A stretch of DNA of 64,000 nucleotides from Holophagaceae bacterium (lineage in GTDB: Bacteria; Acidobacteriota; Holophagae; Holophagales; Holophagaceae): contig JANYLR010000010.1 in NCBI GenBank assembly GCA_025363715.1, positions 31,403 through 95,402 on the forward strand, given 5' to 3'. Shown piece by piece: positions 1 to 7,001 of the stretch. Below the pieces are notes generated by a model that was given only the letters and a program-made list of their open reading frames with translations, searched no databases and was not told the DNA's origin. The translations under genes were made by a program, and so were the position numbers. Every line of letters starts with the position of its first letter. Positions within the stretch are counted from its first letter, which is position 1.

Positions 1-50
1 AAACCGGCGAGGAACCAGCCTGAGGCTTTCAAGAGAAAAAGCCTTGGAAC

Positions 51-80
51 CACCGATGAACACCGATGAACACCGATTAA
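51..80. repeat. Three tandem 10-bp units CACCGATGAA
   Basis: Two exact copies of CACCGATGAA are followed by a third ending TTAA. A short inverted repeat (AGGCTTT at 23-29, AAAGCCT at 38-44) lies just upstream. The pattern resembles short intergenic repeats of the CACAGATGAACACAGAT kind seen in many bacteria. Nothing else is recognisable in the first 150 bases. Confidence 0.6.
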
Positions 81-153
81 AAGCTGATAAATATGCACTC
101 AGCAATGAGCTTCCCGTTCGTTGTGAACCCGTGTGCTCGGTGGCTTCTCAATG

Positions 154-1107
154 TTAGAAGGTCCAGTGCATGCCCAGCGAGGCACTCCACCTGGGCTCGA
201 TCTGCAGGCCGGTCACCCGCTGGGCCACGGGGACCTGGCCGAAGACGTAGACCTGGAACCTCGGGCTGAGGTTGAAGGTCAGGCCGGGGCTCAGGTACAC
301 CAGGGTGGCGCCGCTGTTGTCCACATCCGCGTTCACGCCAGACTCCCGGCCCTCAGCCCGGACGTTCAGCTGCAGGTGGGGCGTGACCCCTCGGAAGCCG
401 CTGTAGCGCACCCCCACATTCGCGTTCAGCCCATCGCCGGGCTTGAAGCCATCCTTCTCGCCCGTGGGCTTCTGTAGCAACACCTGACCGAAGACACCCC
501 AGTCCATGGCGATATTGCCGAAGGCATAAAACCCCAGCAGCAGGTCCGTGGTGCCCGTGCCCAGCTGCAGGCCGCGGTCCAGCGTCTCGCCCGCCTGGGC
601 GCCGGCGTTGAAGGTCTGCCTGGTGCCGCCGGTGGCGAGCTTCACCCCGAACTGCACGCCGAAGGAATGATCATCCGAGAAGCCCTGGTATCGGCCCAGC
701 ACGCGCACATCACCCAGACCATTGGCCTGCGAAAAGGAGGGATCCGTATCGCCCTCGGCGATGGTGGCGTGGTAGCGGTTGAAGACCGGGATCAGCAGGG
801 TCACGCCCCAGTCCGGGTTGGGGCTGTAATCCAGAGTGGCCGTGAGGTTGCGGTTGATGGTCTTCTCCTGGACCTCCACCGCGTTGGGGAGTTCCAGGTT
901 GCCGCGGTCCACCGCTTTCGTCCCAGAGCGCAGCTGGTCCTGGTTGAAATAGTCGGAGCGCAGGTCGAAGCGCCAGCCCGGCCTCACCGCGTAGCCCTGG
1001 CTGGCCCAGTCGGAGTTCAGCGTGCAGCCACAGGCGCCGCAGGCGTAGGCCGCCGGGGCGGCAGTCAGCAGAATCGAAACGAGGGCAAGGCTGGAACGAC
1101 AGTGCAT
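154..1107 (-). CDS. Outer-membrane beta-barrel protein, function unknown
   Basis: A 317-residue protein with an N-terminal signal peptide (cleavage probably after the Ala-rich segment near residue 22), directly followed by a CGACGC motif that could bind metal or form a disulfide. The rest is alternating amphipathic strands ending in WTF, as expected of an outer-membrane barrel with a C-terminal aromatic residue. It is the last gene of a minus-strand series after a copper receptor, regB and regA. Its own upstream region (1108-1191) carries a RegA-like palindrome 65 bp before the start, so redox control is likely (inference). Substrate unknown; a metal-related role is suggested only by the neighbours and the cysteine motif. 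Confidence 0.75.
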   Translation of the reverse strand: MHCRSSLALVSILLTAAPAAYACGACGCTLNSDWASQGYAVRPGWRFDLRSDYFNQDQLRSGTKAVDRGNLELPNAVEVQEKTINRNLTATLDYSPNPDWGVTLLIPVFNRYHATIAEGDTDPSFSQANGLGDVRVLGRYQGFSDDHSFGVQFGVKLATGGTRQTFNAGAQAGETLDRGLQLGTGTTDLLLGFYAFGNIAMDWGVFGQVLLQKPTGEKDGFKPGDGLNANVGVRYSGFRGVTPHLQLNVRAEGRESGVNADVDNSGATLVYLSPGLTFNLSPRFQVYVFGQVPVAQRVTGLQIEPRWSASLGMHWTF

Positions 1108-1164
1108 GTGAAGGGCCCCTTGGTTGGCTCTTCCAATTCTGCATGTACCAACAGCAATTAGCCT

Positions 1165-1179
1165 GCGTCACTTTGTCGC
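1165..1179 (-). promoter_or_regulatory. RegA/PrrA-type box (GCGNC-N5-GNCGC)
   Basis: On the minus strand it reads GCGAC-AAAGT-GACGC, 65 bp (centre) upstream of the start at 1107. It matches the palindromic half-sites described for RegA/PrrA/RegR-family regulators and two other boxes here (5185-5199, 5691-5705). A regA-like gene begins 550 bp away. Confidence 0.6.
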
Positions 1180-1191
1180 AGCCGACCTTGG

Positions 1192-1731
1192 CTACTTGGC
1201 CGGACGTTTCCTCGAAGCCTTCCGCTGCAGGCTGCGGCGGTGCATGCCCAGGCGCCGGGCGGCTTCGGAGAGGTTGCCCTCGCAGTCGTTCAGCACGCGC
1301 TGGATGTGCTCCCATTCCACCCGCGCAAGAGAGGGCGTTTCCAGGCCCGGATTGGTGTCGGCGGCCTGCCCCTCTGGGTGGAAGGCCGCCAGAATGTCAT
1401 CCACGTCGACGGGCTTGGTGAGGTAGTTCACGGCGCCTAGGCGCACGGCTTCCATGGCGGTGGCAATGCTGCCATAGCCCGTGAGCATGAGCACTTTCGT
1501 GGTGGGGTCGATGGCCATGAGGCGGCGCAGGAGATCCAGACCCGACTCGCCGGGCATGCGCAGGTCCAGCACGGCGAACTCGGGGCTGTCCGCCAGGGCC
1601 AGTGCCACGGCCGCTTCCGCATCGGCGGCGGCGCGCACCTCGTAGCCGCGCAGGGTGAGGGCCTTGACCAGCCGCTCGCGGTAGGTGCCATCGTCATCTA
1701 CCAGCAGCAGGGAGGGGCGCGAATCAGCCAT
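1192..1731 (-). CDS. regA: RegA/PrrA/ActR-family redox response regulator
   Basis: A 179-residue regulator. The receiver domain (about 8-120) has the acidic triad VDDD (12-14), phospho-acceptor Asp56 in AVLDLRMP and the conserved Lys in LTKPVD. A linker leads to a Fis-type helix-turn-helix (about 150-172) whose NLSEAARRLGMHRR stretch is almost the RegA/PrrA signature. Family members respond to phosphorylation by RegB and control respiration, electron-transfer and copper genes. It overlaps the end of regB by 8 bp, so the two are translationally coupled. Three candidate operators lie within 5 kb. Assignment to the family is firm; its regulon here is inferred. Confidence 0.9.
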   Translation of the reverse strand: MADSRPSLLLVDDDGTYRERLVKALTLRGYEVRAAADAEAAVALALADSPEFAVLDLRMPGESGLDLLRRLMAIDPTTKVLMLTGYGSIATAMEAVRLGAVNYLTKPVDVDDILAAFHPEGQAADTNPGLETPSLARVEWEHIQRVLNDCEGNLSEAARRLGMHRRSLQRKASRKRPAK

Positions 1732-3013
1732 GGGCCACCCGGGGCCAGCTCAGCTCGACCTTGGTGCCCTGGCCCAGGCGCGAATCCACCTGCAGCTCGC
1801 CGCCCAGCTGCTCGGCGAAGGTGCGGGCCAGGAAGAGGCCCAGGCCCATGCCGGCGCCCGTGGGCTTAGTACTGAAGAAGGGCTCGCCCACCCGGGCCAG
1901 CACCTCCGGCGCCATGCCACTGCCATGGTCTTCGACCTCCAGGTGCCACGTGCCATACTCCTCCCGGGCGAGGATCATTACCGGGCCTGGCCGGGGCGTG
2001 GCCTCGAGGGCATTCGACACGACGGCACGCAGGGCGCGGACGAGGCCCCGCCTCGGCATGGGGCCGCAGGCCGAGGCGGGCCATTGGAACACGAGGCGGG
2101 CCCGGTCCTCCGCCGCGAGTCCCTCGGACAATTCACGTTCCAGATCCGCCCAGGCCAGCGCCTGGAAGGCCTCCCCCAGGGTCGTGCCGCTGGGTTCCGC
2201 CATCTGGTCGAGGATGCGGCGGCAGCGGCCAACCTCCTCGCGGATCAGGGCGGCATCCTGAGCGATGTCGGAGGCCTCGGTGCCCAGCGCGTCGGCCGTG
2301 CGCTGAAGCTCCCTGGCCGCCACTGCAATGGTTCCGAGGGGAGTTCCAAGCTCGTGGGCCACGCCCGCCGCCAGGGTGGTCAGGGCCGCCAGCCGGGACT
2401 GCCGGGCGGCGAGGTCACGCAGGGCCGCGAGTTCCTCGTCGCGCTGGCGGAGGGCTTCGGTCACCAGGCCCACGAAGGCCGCGATGAGCCCTGCCGAGAT
2501 GGCGAAGGCCACCCACATGCCAACGAGGTGGAGCGAAATGCCACCGCCCGTGCCGTGATCCATGTGGGCCAGGGAATGCACGTGCACGTTGAAGAAGAAG
2601 AGCAAGCCGAAACCGGAGATGGACAGCAGGCCCAGGGCCCAGGCCCAGAGGCCCCGCATGGCCACGGCGGCCAGGGTGATGTGCACCAGGTAGATGGCCG
2701 TGAACGGGTTGGCCGCGCCGCCGCTGCCATAGAGCAGCCCCGTGAGCAGGAGCACGTCCAGGCCCAGCACTAGGCCCGGCAGGGCAGGCCGCACGGGCTC
2801 GGGCCGGCGCAACCGCCACATGAGGGCCCCGTTGCTGAGGGCCCCAAAGGCCACCAGCCCCAGCAGGGGGCCGACGGCCAGCTCATCGGGCAGCAGGCGC
2901 TTCGCCACGAGGATCGCCGTGGCCTGGGCGACCACGGTGATCCAGCGCAGGCGCAGCAGCCAGGTGAGCGAAATGCCGAAGCCGGGATGGGTCATGGTGG
3001 AGCCATTATCCAT
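1724..3013 (-). CDS. regB: RegB/PrrB-type redox sensor histidine kinase
   Basis: A 429-residue membrane kinase with about six hydrophobic segments in residues 15-190, then DHp and ATPase domains. Diagnostic features: the quinone-site heptapeptide GGXXNPF (GGAANPF, 98-104), the H-box VAHELGTPLG with His220, and a Cys264 in EEVGRCRRIL matching the redox-active cysteine of RegB. N, G1 and G2 boxes follow (VSNALEATP, DHGSGM, GAGMGLGL). In RegB, quinol state and cysteine oxidation tune kinase activity. The gene sits 19 bp after the copper receptor gene and overlaps regA. A start at 3013 is favoured by a GGGAGAT ribosome-binding site. Confidence 0.9.
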   Translation of the reverse strand: MDNGSTMTHPGFGISLTWLLRLRWITVVAQATAILVAKRLLPDELAVGPLLGLVAFGALSNGALMWRLRRPEPVRPALPGLVLGLDVLLLTGLLYGSGGAANPFTAIYLVHITLAAVAMRGLWAWALGLLSISGFGLLFFFNVHVHSLAHMDHGTGGGISLHLVGMWVAFAISAGLIAAFVGLVTEALRQRDEELAALRDLAARQSRLAALTTLAAGVAHELGTPLGTIAVAARELQRTADALGTEASDIAQDAALIREEVGRCRRILDQMAEPSGTTLGEAFQALAWADLERELSEGLAAEDRARLVFQWPASACGPMPRRGLVRALRAVVSNALEATPRPGPVMILAREEYGTWHLEVEDHGSGMAPEVLARVGEPFFSTKPTGAGMGLGLFLARTFAEQLGGELQVDSRLGQGTKVELSWPRVAHG

Positions 3014-3032
3014 GGGATCTCCCGGGCGCTAG

Positions 3033-5129
3033 CTAGCGGCCGAAGATCAGGGAGGCCTTCAGCCACAGCATCCGGCCAGGCTCGTTCACTCGCACGGACT
3101 GGACGACGTAGCCCGGGATGGCACTGGTGCTCTTGCTGATGTGTTCGGCGTAGGCGCGGTTGAACAGGTTGTCCACGCCGCCGGTGACCAGCCAACCCTT
3201 GGCGGGCTTCCACCCGGCGTTGAGGGACACGATGGCGAAGCCGGCGGTGGCGCCCAGATCCTGCCCCACGATGTTGCCCTGGTTCACCGCGAAGCGGTCC
3301 TGCCGCTCGACGCCGCGCACCAGCAGCCCCGTGGACCAGGCCTCGGCTTCGTAACCCAGGCCCAGGCGCCCTTCGAGTGGCGGAATCTGCGCGAGCGGCT
3401 TGCCATCGGTGTCATTCTCGCCCCGGGTGTAGGCCAGGCTGGCATCCACCTTCAGGAAGCCGGCCACCTTGGTGCCCACGCCCACTTCCCCACCCCAGGT
3501 GGTGGCATCCACGTTGCGGGAGACCGTGGCCATCCGGGTGCCGGTCATCAGGGGCTTCACCACGTTCGATTGGATGAGGATGAAGTCCCTCACCTGGCCG
3601 TAGAAGAGGGACACGGAGGTCTTGACCATCCCCGTCTGCTTCATCCAGCCCAGATCCAGTTGGGTGGTTTTTTCGGCCCTGGTGTCGAAGGCGCTAGCTG
3701 TGCTGAAGCTCTCCTTGCTGATGGCCTCCCAGTAGTCGGGGAACCGCTCGGTGTGGCCGACGCCGGCATAGAAGGTCGAACCGGCGAACGCTTCCCGCTC
3801 GTAGCGGAGAAAGCCGCTGCTGAGGGTTTCCTGGCGCTCGTGGTTGAAGGTCGGGTTGGCGAGGTTGGCCATCATGCTGATGGCGACCACCGCACGGGGA
3901 TCCTCGGCCTGCCAGCGATCCGCGCGAAGACCGGCCACCAGGCGGTCCTTTCCCGTGAAGGGATGCTCCACTTCAGCGAAGAGAGCCGAATTCTTGAACC
4001 GGCCATCGTCCATGCGGACCATGTTCTCCACGGGTAGGGTCCACTCGTTCCCGGTCTTGCGGATCGTATGGTCATTGGCCTGGGCGTCCAGGCCCAGCGT
4101 CAGCTTCGTGGCTTCGGCCACCCGCAGGCTCAGCGCCACACGGCCGCCCCTGGTCAGTCGGTCCGGACTGTTCACCATGGGGCCGGGCAGCATTGTCGTG
4201 GGGGTGAAGGTGCGCAGGGTGTAGTTGTCCATGACGTGGTCCACGTAGTTGCGGTAGGCCTGGCACTCCACCTTTTCGATGTGCTCCGACAGCTGCCGCC
4301 ATTCGCCCCGGAAGCCAATGTTCTCGCGGAGGAATTTCGCGCCGTCCATGGTGCGATCAGCATAGGCGGCTTCGCCGTTGCTGCGGGTGCCCGTCACCTC
4401 CAGGCGCGTGTCATCGCTGGGGGTCCAGCCGAAGGCCGCGTTGGCACTCCAGCGGGTGTAGCGGGCGTGGATGGACGTGCCCTTCCCGTCCTCGTAGTCG
4501 TCGGAGTGGGATCTGGTCCCGATACCCCGGACGTAGAACGCGGAGGTTCCACCCGTGGCCTCCAGCACCTCATCGTTGCGGCCAAAGCTGCCACCCATGA
4601 GGCTGGCGACGCCCCTGAATCCAGGCTCCTGAAAGCGCGCGTTGCTGCGCTCGAAACGCACCAGGCCGGCCGAGTTGCCCGGACCATAGAGCACGGTCTG
4701 CGGCCCCTTCACTACCGTGATGCGATCATAGGATTCGGGAAAGATGTAGGCGGTCGGCGGATCCATCCGCATGCCGCAGCCGCCGAGGAGCTGCTCGCCA
4801 TCCAGGAGGATGTTCAGCCGGGAACCGGCCATACCGCGCAGCACGGGATCGCCGTCCGTGCCGCCCTTGCGGATCACCGAGAAGCCGGGGATGCCCTTCA
4901 GGTACTCCGCGCCATCCTGGGCTGGCACGGGCTGCCGCGGTGCCTTGGGATCCATGACCGTCACCAGGGGCTCGGTGGGCAGCGGTGCAGTGATTTCCAC
5001 CACGGCGGAGGGCAGGGGTTTCGGAGCCATCTTGTTCCCTGGTTTTTTAGGCTGCAAATCAGATTCTGTAGCGAGGAGCGGCAGCGAGCAGACCAGGGAA
5101 AGGCGGATGCAGAGGCGAGCCAAGGTCAT
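3033..5129 (-). CDS. TonB-dependent copper receptor, OprC/NosA family
   Basis: A 698-residue outer-membrane receptor with signal peptide (about 1-20), plug domain (about 65-165) and 22-strand barrel. The plug holds RLNILLDGEQLLGGCGMRM followed by DPPTAYIFPE, the signature of the copper receptor family. The CxxxM (Cys118, Met122) and HxM (His298, Met300) pairs match the copper ligands described for Pseudomonas OprC. It imports copper across the outer membrane, which would supply copper enzymes. First gene of a series continuing into regB, regA and a barrel protein; a GCGTC-N5-GACGC palindrome lies 63 bp upstream. GGAGAA ribosome-binding site. Confidence 0.9.
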   Translation of the reverse strand: MTLARLCIRLSLVCSLPLLATESDLQPKKPGNKMAPKPLPSAVVEITAPLPTEPLVTVMDPKAPRQPVPAQDGAEYLKGIPGFSVIRKGGTDGDPVLRGMAGSRLNILLDGEQLLGGCGMRMDPPTAYIFPESYDRITVVKGPQTVLYGPGNSAGLVRFERSNARFQEPGFRGVASLMGGSFGRNDEVLEATGGTSAFYVRGIGTRSHSDDYEDGKGTSIHARYTRWSANAAFGWTPSDDTRLEVTGTRSNGEAAYADRTMDGAKFLRENIGFRGEWRQLSEHIEKVECQAYRNYVDHVMDNYTLRTFTPTTMLPGPMVNSPDRLTRGGRVALSLRVAEATKLTLGLDAQANDHTIRKTGNEWTLPVENMVRMDDGRFKNSALFAEVEHPFTGKDRLVAGLRADRWQAEDPRAVVAISMMANLANPTFNHERQETLSSGFLRYEREAFAGSTFYAGVGHTERFPDYWEAISKESFSTASAFDTRAEKTTQLDLGWMKQTGMVKTSVSLFYGQVRDFILIQSNVVKPLMTGTRMATVSRNVDATTWGGEVGVGTKVAGFLKVDASLAYTRGENDTDGKPLAQIPPLEGRLGLGYEAEAWSTGLLVRGVERQDRFAVNQGNIVGQDLGATAGFAIVSLNAGWKPAKGWLVTGGVDNLFNRAYAEHISKSTSAIPGYVVQSVRVNEPGRMLWLKASLIFGR

Positions 5130-5184
5130 GAGTGGTTCTCCAGGTAACCAATTGACCTTAATGGCTTTTGAACCTGCCTATCCT

Positions 5185-5199
5185 GCGTCAAGATGACGC
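5185..5199 (-). promoter_or_regulatory. RegA/PrrA-type box, perfect palindrome
   Basis: On the minus strand GCGTC-ATCTT-GACGC, with outer T and A also symmetric. It is centred 63 bp upstream of the copper-receptor start at 5129, and so lies at the head of the receptor-regB-regA series; this suggests autoregulation. Confidence 0.65.
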
Positions 5200-5218
5200 A
5201 GCGCCGCAGGCTGTGGCC

Positions 5219-5632
5219 TCAGTGGCCCAGGGAATTTCGCGTCAGGCCTGGAACGGGAACCCGCTCCAGGTGGAATCGCCACGCCATCAGGAAGGCCCGG
5301 ATGCCGCTGGTGATATCCAGGCCCTGGCCCGCCTCGGCCATGAGCTCCCGCAGCCGCCTGGCGAGCCGGTGGTTCTCCCGCCGGCGGCGCACCAGAAGGG
5401 GTGATCGCGCCTCCTGCAGCCTGGCCTCCTCGGCCCGGAACCACTGCACCAGGTCGAGGGTGAAGGTGGCCAGGAACTGCCGGTTCCGGAAGGCGTCTCT
5501 ATCGCTAGTCGGACAGGCCTCCCAGGAGGCCACCGCCGCACGCAACGGCCGCGCGTCCGACCGGTCCACCCCATTGGCGGTGAGAGGTTCCTTCCCTGTC
5601 ACGACTTGACCCGAACTTCCCCGGACACTCAT
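5219..5632 (-). CDS. Hemerythrin-like helical protein lacking most iron ligands
   Basis: A 137-residue all-helical protein without signal peptide. It aligns over its length with the protein at 13025-13414 (shared FRAEEaRLQ, LDiTsGI, AW..H, C-terminal GH), which is closer to the bacteriohemerythrin pattern. Here several ligand positions are lost: the HFxxE histidine is Trp (QWFRAEE) and the HxxxH pair is replaced (RRRREN). An iron-oxo centre is therefore unlikely, and a scaffold or sensor role is possible. A RegA-type box lies 66 bp upstream of its start, linking it to the redox pair. Family call is by pattern only. Confidence 0.55.
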   Translation of the reverse strand: MSVRGSSGQVVTGKEPLTANGVDRSDARPLRAAVASWEACPTSDRDAFRNRQFLATFTLDLVQWFRAEEARLQEARSPLLVRRRRENHRLARRLRELMAEAGQGLDITSGIRAFLMAWRFHLERVPVPGLTRNSLGH

Positions 5633-5690
5633 TTACCCCCCACGGGCTGGCTTGGCTCCAAGCATCAGGGGAGCTGGACATCCCGGGAAT

Positions 5691-5705
5691 GCGGCACGTT
5701 GTCGC
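5691..5705 (-). promoter_or_regulatory. RegA/PrrA-type box in a divergent promoter region
   Basis: On the minus strand GCGAC-AACGT-GCCGC; on the plus strand GCGGC-ACGTT-GTCGC. It is centred 66 bp upstream of the hemerythrin-like gene (start 5632), the same distance as the other two boxes from their genes, and 111 bp upstream of the divergent cytochrome gene. Confidence 0.65.
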
Positions 5706-5715
5706 ACCCATGCTG

Positions 5716-5751
5716 ACCCGGAGGGCGCCTTCATTTCGAACCGGATCTGTG
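5716..5751 (+). promoter_or_regulatory. 23-bp-spaced direct-repeat operator, copy A
   Basis: CCGGA half-sites start at 5718 and 5741, 23 bp apart; the second reads AACCGGATCTGTG. It precedes the cytochrome gene starting at 5809 and matches five other loci in the next 17 kb. The likely ligand is the MocR-type regulator encoded at 20813 (inference). Confidence 0.6.
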
Positions 5752-5808
5752 CTCCCCCTGGAAAGGGCCAATCCTGGGGTGGGATCCCCTTCACCCAAGG
5801 AGCCTCGC

Positions 5809-6252
5809 ATGCGACCCCGCCGCCAATACCACGCCGCCCGCCTGTTCCTATTCCTTACTTCAATGGCCGTGTCCATGCTTCCTGCTGCGTTGCCGGGGCC
5901 CCCCCGCACCGAGCAGGAACTCCGGATCTTCTACCAACGCGCCTGCGCCACCTGCCACGGCGAGGATGGCTCGGCGGTCTCGACCAGCGGCAAGAACCTG
6001 AAAGGCCGCGATTTCACGGCAGAAAGAGCCATGAGCAAGAGTACGGATCAGGCCCTGGTGAAGACCATCCAGAACGGCATCTATTTCGGCCTCGACATGC
6101 CTTCCTACAAGCGGGACCTCACGCACGAGGAGACCCTGCTGCTGGTCCAAAACATCCTTCGCAAGGCGCGCCGGGGCGAGTCCATCTTGGCCCAGTCCCA
6201 GGTTCCCGCGGAGAAGCGCGCCCAAGCGATCCCCCCCTCGGACACCCGGTAG
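5809..6252 (+). CDS. Exported monohaem c-type cytochrome
   Basis: A 147-residue protein with an N-terminal hydrophobic export segment (about 9-30), one CATCH haem-binding site near residue 47 and a class I fold length; Met in LDMPSY is the probable sixth ligand. The start at 5809 has an AAGGAG ribosome-binding site; a longer frame from 5689 would overlap both operators. It is paralogous to the cytochrome at 22476 (shared QELR.F..Q..C..CHG, GRDFT/GLDFT, GI.FG..MP). A DUF2231 membrane protein follows after 6 bp. It probably carries electrons in the periplasm; partners unknown. The 23-bp-repeat operator is upstream. Confidence 0.85.
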   Translation: MRPRRQYHAARLFLFLTSMAVSMLPAALPGPPRTEQELRIFYQRACATCHGEDGSAVSTSGKNLKGRDFTAERAMSKSTDQALVKTIQNGIYFGLDMPSYKRDLTHEETLLLVQNILRKARRGESILAQSQVPAEKRAQAIPPSDTR

Positions 6253-6258
6253 GCCGCC

Positions 6259-6735
6259 GTGCCCCCCTGGTCCCACCTCCACCCCCTGGTGATCCACTTC
6301 CCTATCGCGCTGCTGATGGTGGTGCCCCTGCTCGCGCTGCTGGGCCTCCTCTGGCCACGGCAGCGAACGGGCATCCATGCCTGCGTCCTGATCCTGCTGA
6401 CCCTCGGCACCGTCTCCGCCTTTCTGGCCGTGGTCACGGGAATGGCGGTGCCAAGTCCCGCCACCCCCTCGCCGGAGCTGACAGCCACCCTGGCGGCCCA
6501 TGAGCAGCTGGGGAAACGAACCCTGCTCCTGTTCGCCTGCCTCAGCCTGGCCTTCCTGGCGATCCAGGCGCTCCCCCTCTTGTTCAAATCGAGGATCAGC
6601 CCGTCCTGGCTGCTGGCCCTCCATCTGCTCTGGCTCACGGTGGCCGCGAGCGCCCTCCTCCCCCTGATCCGTACGGGCCAACTGGGCGGACGCATGGTTC
6701 ATGAGCTGGGCCTCCACGGGTCGAACCAGCCCTGA
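6259..6735 (+). CDS. DUF2231-type integral membrane protein
   Basis: A 158-residue protein, GTG start, with four predicted membrane helices (about 9-30, 40-62, 85-110, 118-140). The N-terminal HPLVIHFPIALL motif, with two histidines before the first helix, is the hallmark of DUF2231 proteins, often encoded beside cytochromes. It follows the cytochrome gene by 6 bp and is almost certainly co-transcribed. The histidines could bind haem or metal (inference). No biochemical function is established for the family. Confidence 0.8.
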   Translation: MPPWSHLHPLVIHFPIALLMVVPLLALLGLLWPRQRTGIHACVLILLTLGTVSAFLAVVTGMAVPSPATPSPELTATLAAHEQLGKRTLLLFACLSLAFLAIQALPLLFKSRISPSWLLALHLLWLTVAASALLPLIRTGQLGGRMVHELGLHGSNQP

Positions 6736-6907
6736 ACCCTGGCCGGAGCCAGGCCGAACCCATCCGGTTGCAGAGAAGGTTTTCAGGGGGACCGGTGGGC
6801 CTCGGTATTTCTGCCCGATGGGTCGGCAACTGCTGAAATGGCGCGGGGCCTGGCTATGCCCTACTTGTGGACCGGGCTGCCACCACCGGGTAATCCCCGC
6901 CCCGTCG

Positions 6908-6943
6908 CACCGGATGGGTCTGTTTTTTCAGACCGGATCTGTA
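6908..6943 (+). promoter_or_regulatory. 23-bp-spaced direct-repeat operator, copy B
   Basis: CCGGA half-sites at 6910 (ACCGGATGGGT) and 6933 (ACCGGATCTG), 23 bp apart, 69 bp before the PKD-protein start at 7002. A further single half-site on the minus strand (CAACCGGATGGGTT, about 6760-6773) has no partner at 23 bp. Confidence 0.65.
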
Positions 6944-7001
6944 GCCCCTTCGGTCTAGGCCGACCATGTACCCAACCCCAATCTCCAAAGGAGAGACTGC
7001 C

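Noticed and set aside
1685..2773. Long open frame antisense to regB (362 codons)
   Set aside because: High-GC shadow of regB; no ribosome-binding site and low-complexity composition.
6753..6776. Minus-strand CAACCGGATGGGTTC as a seventh operator
   Set aside because: The matching half-site is not at 23 bp and no minus-strand gene starts downstream; kept only as a single half-site.
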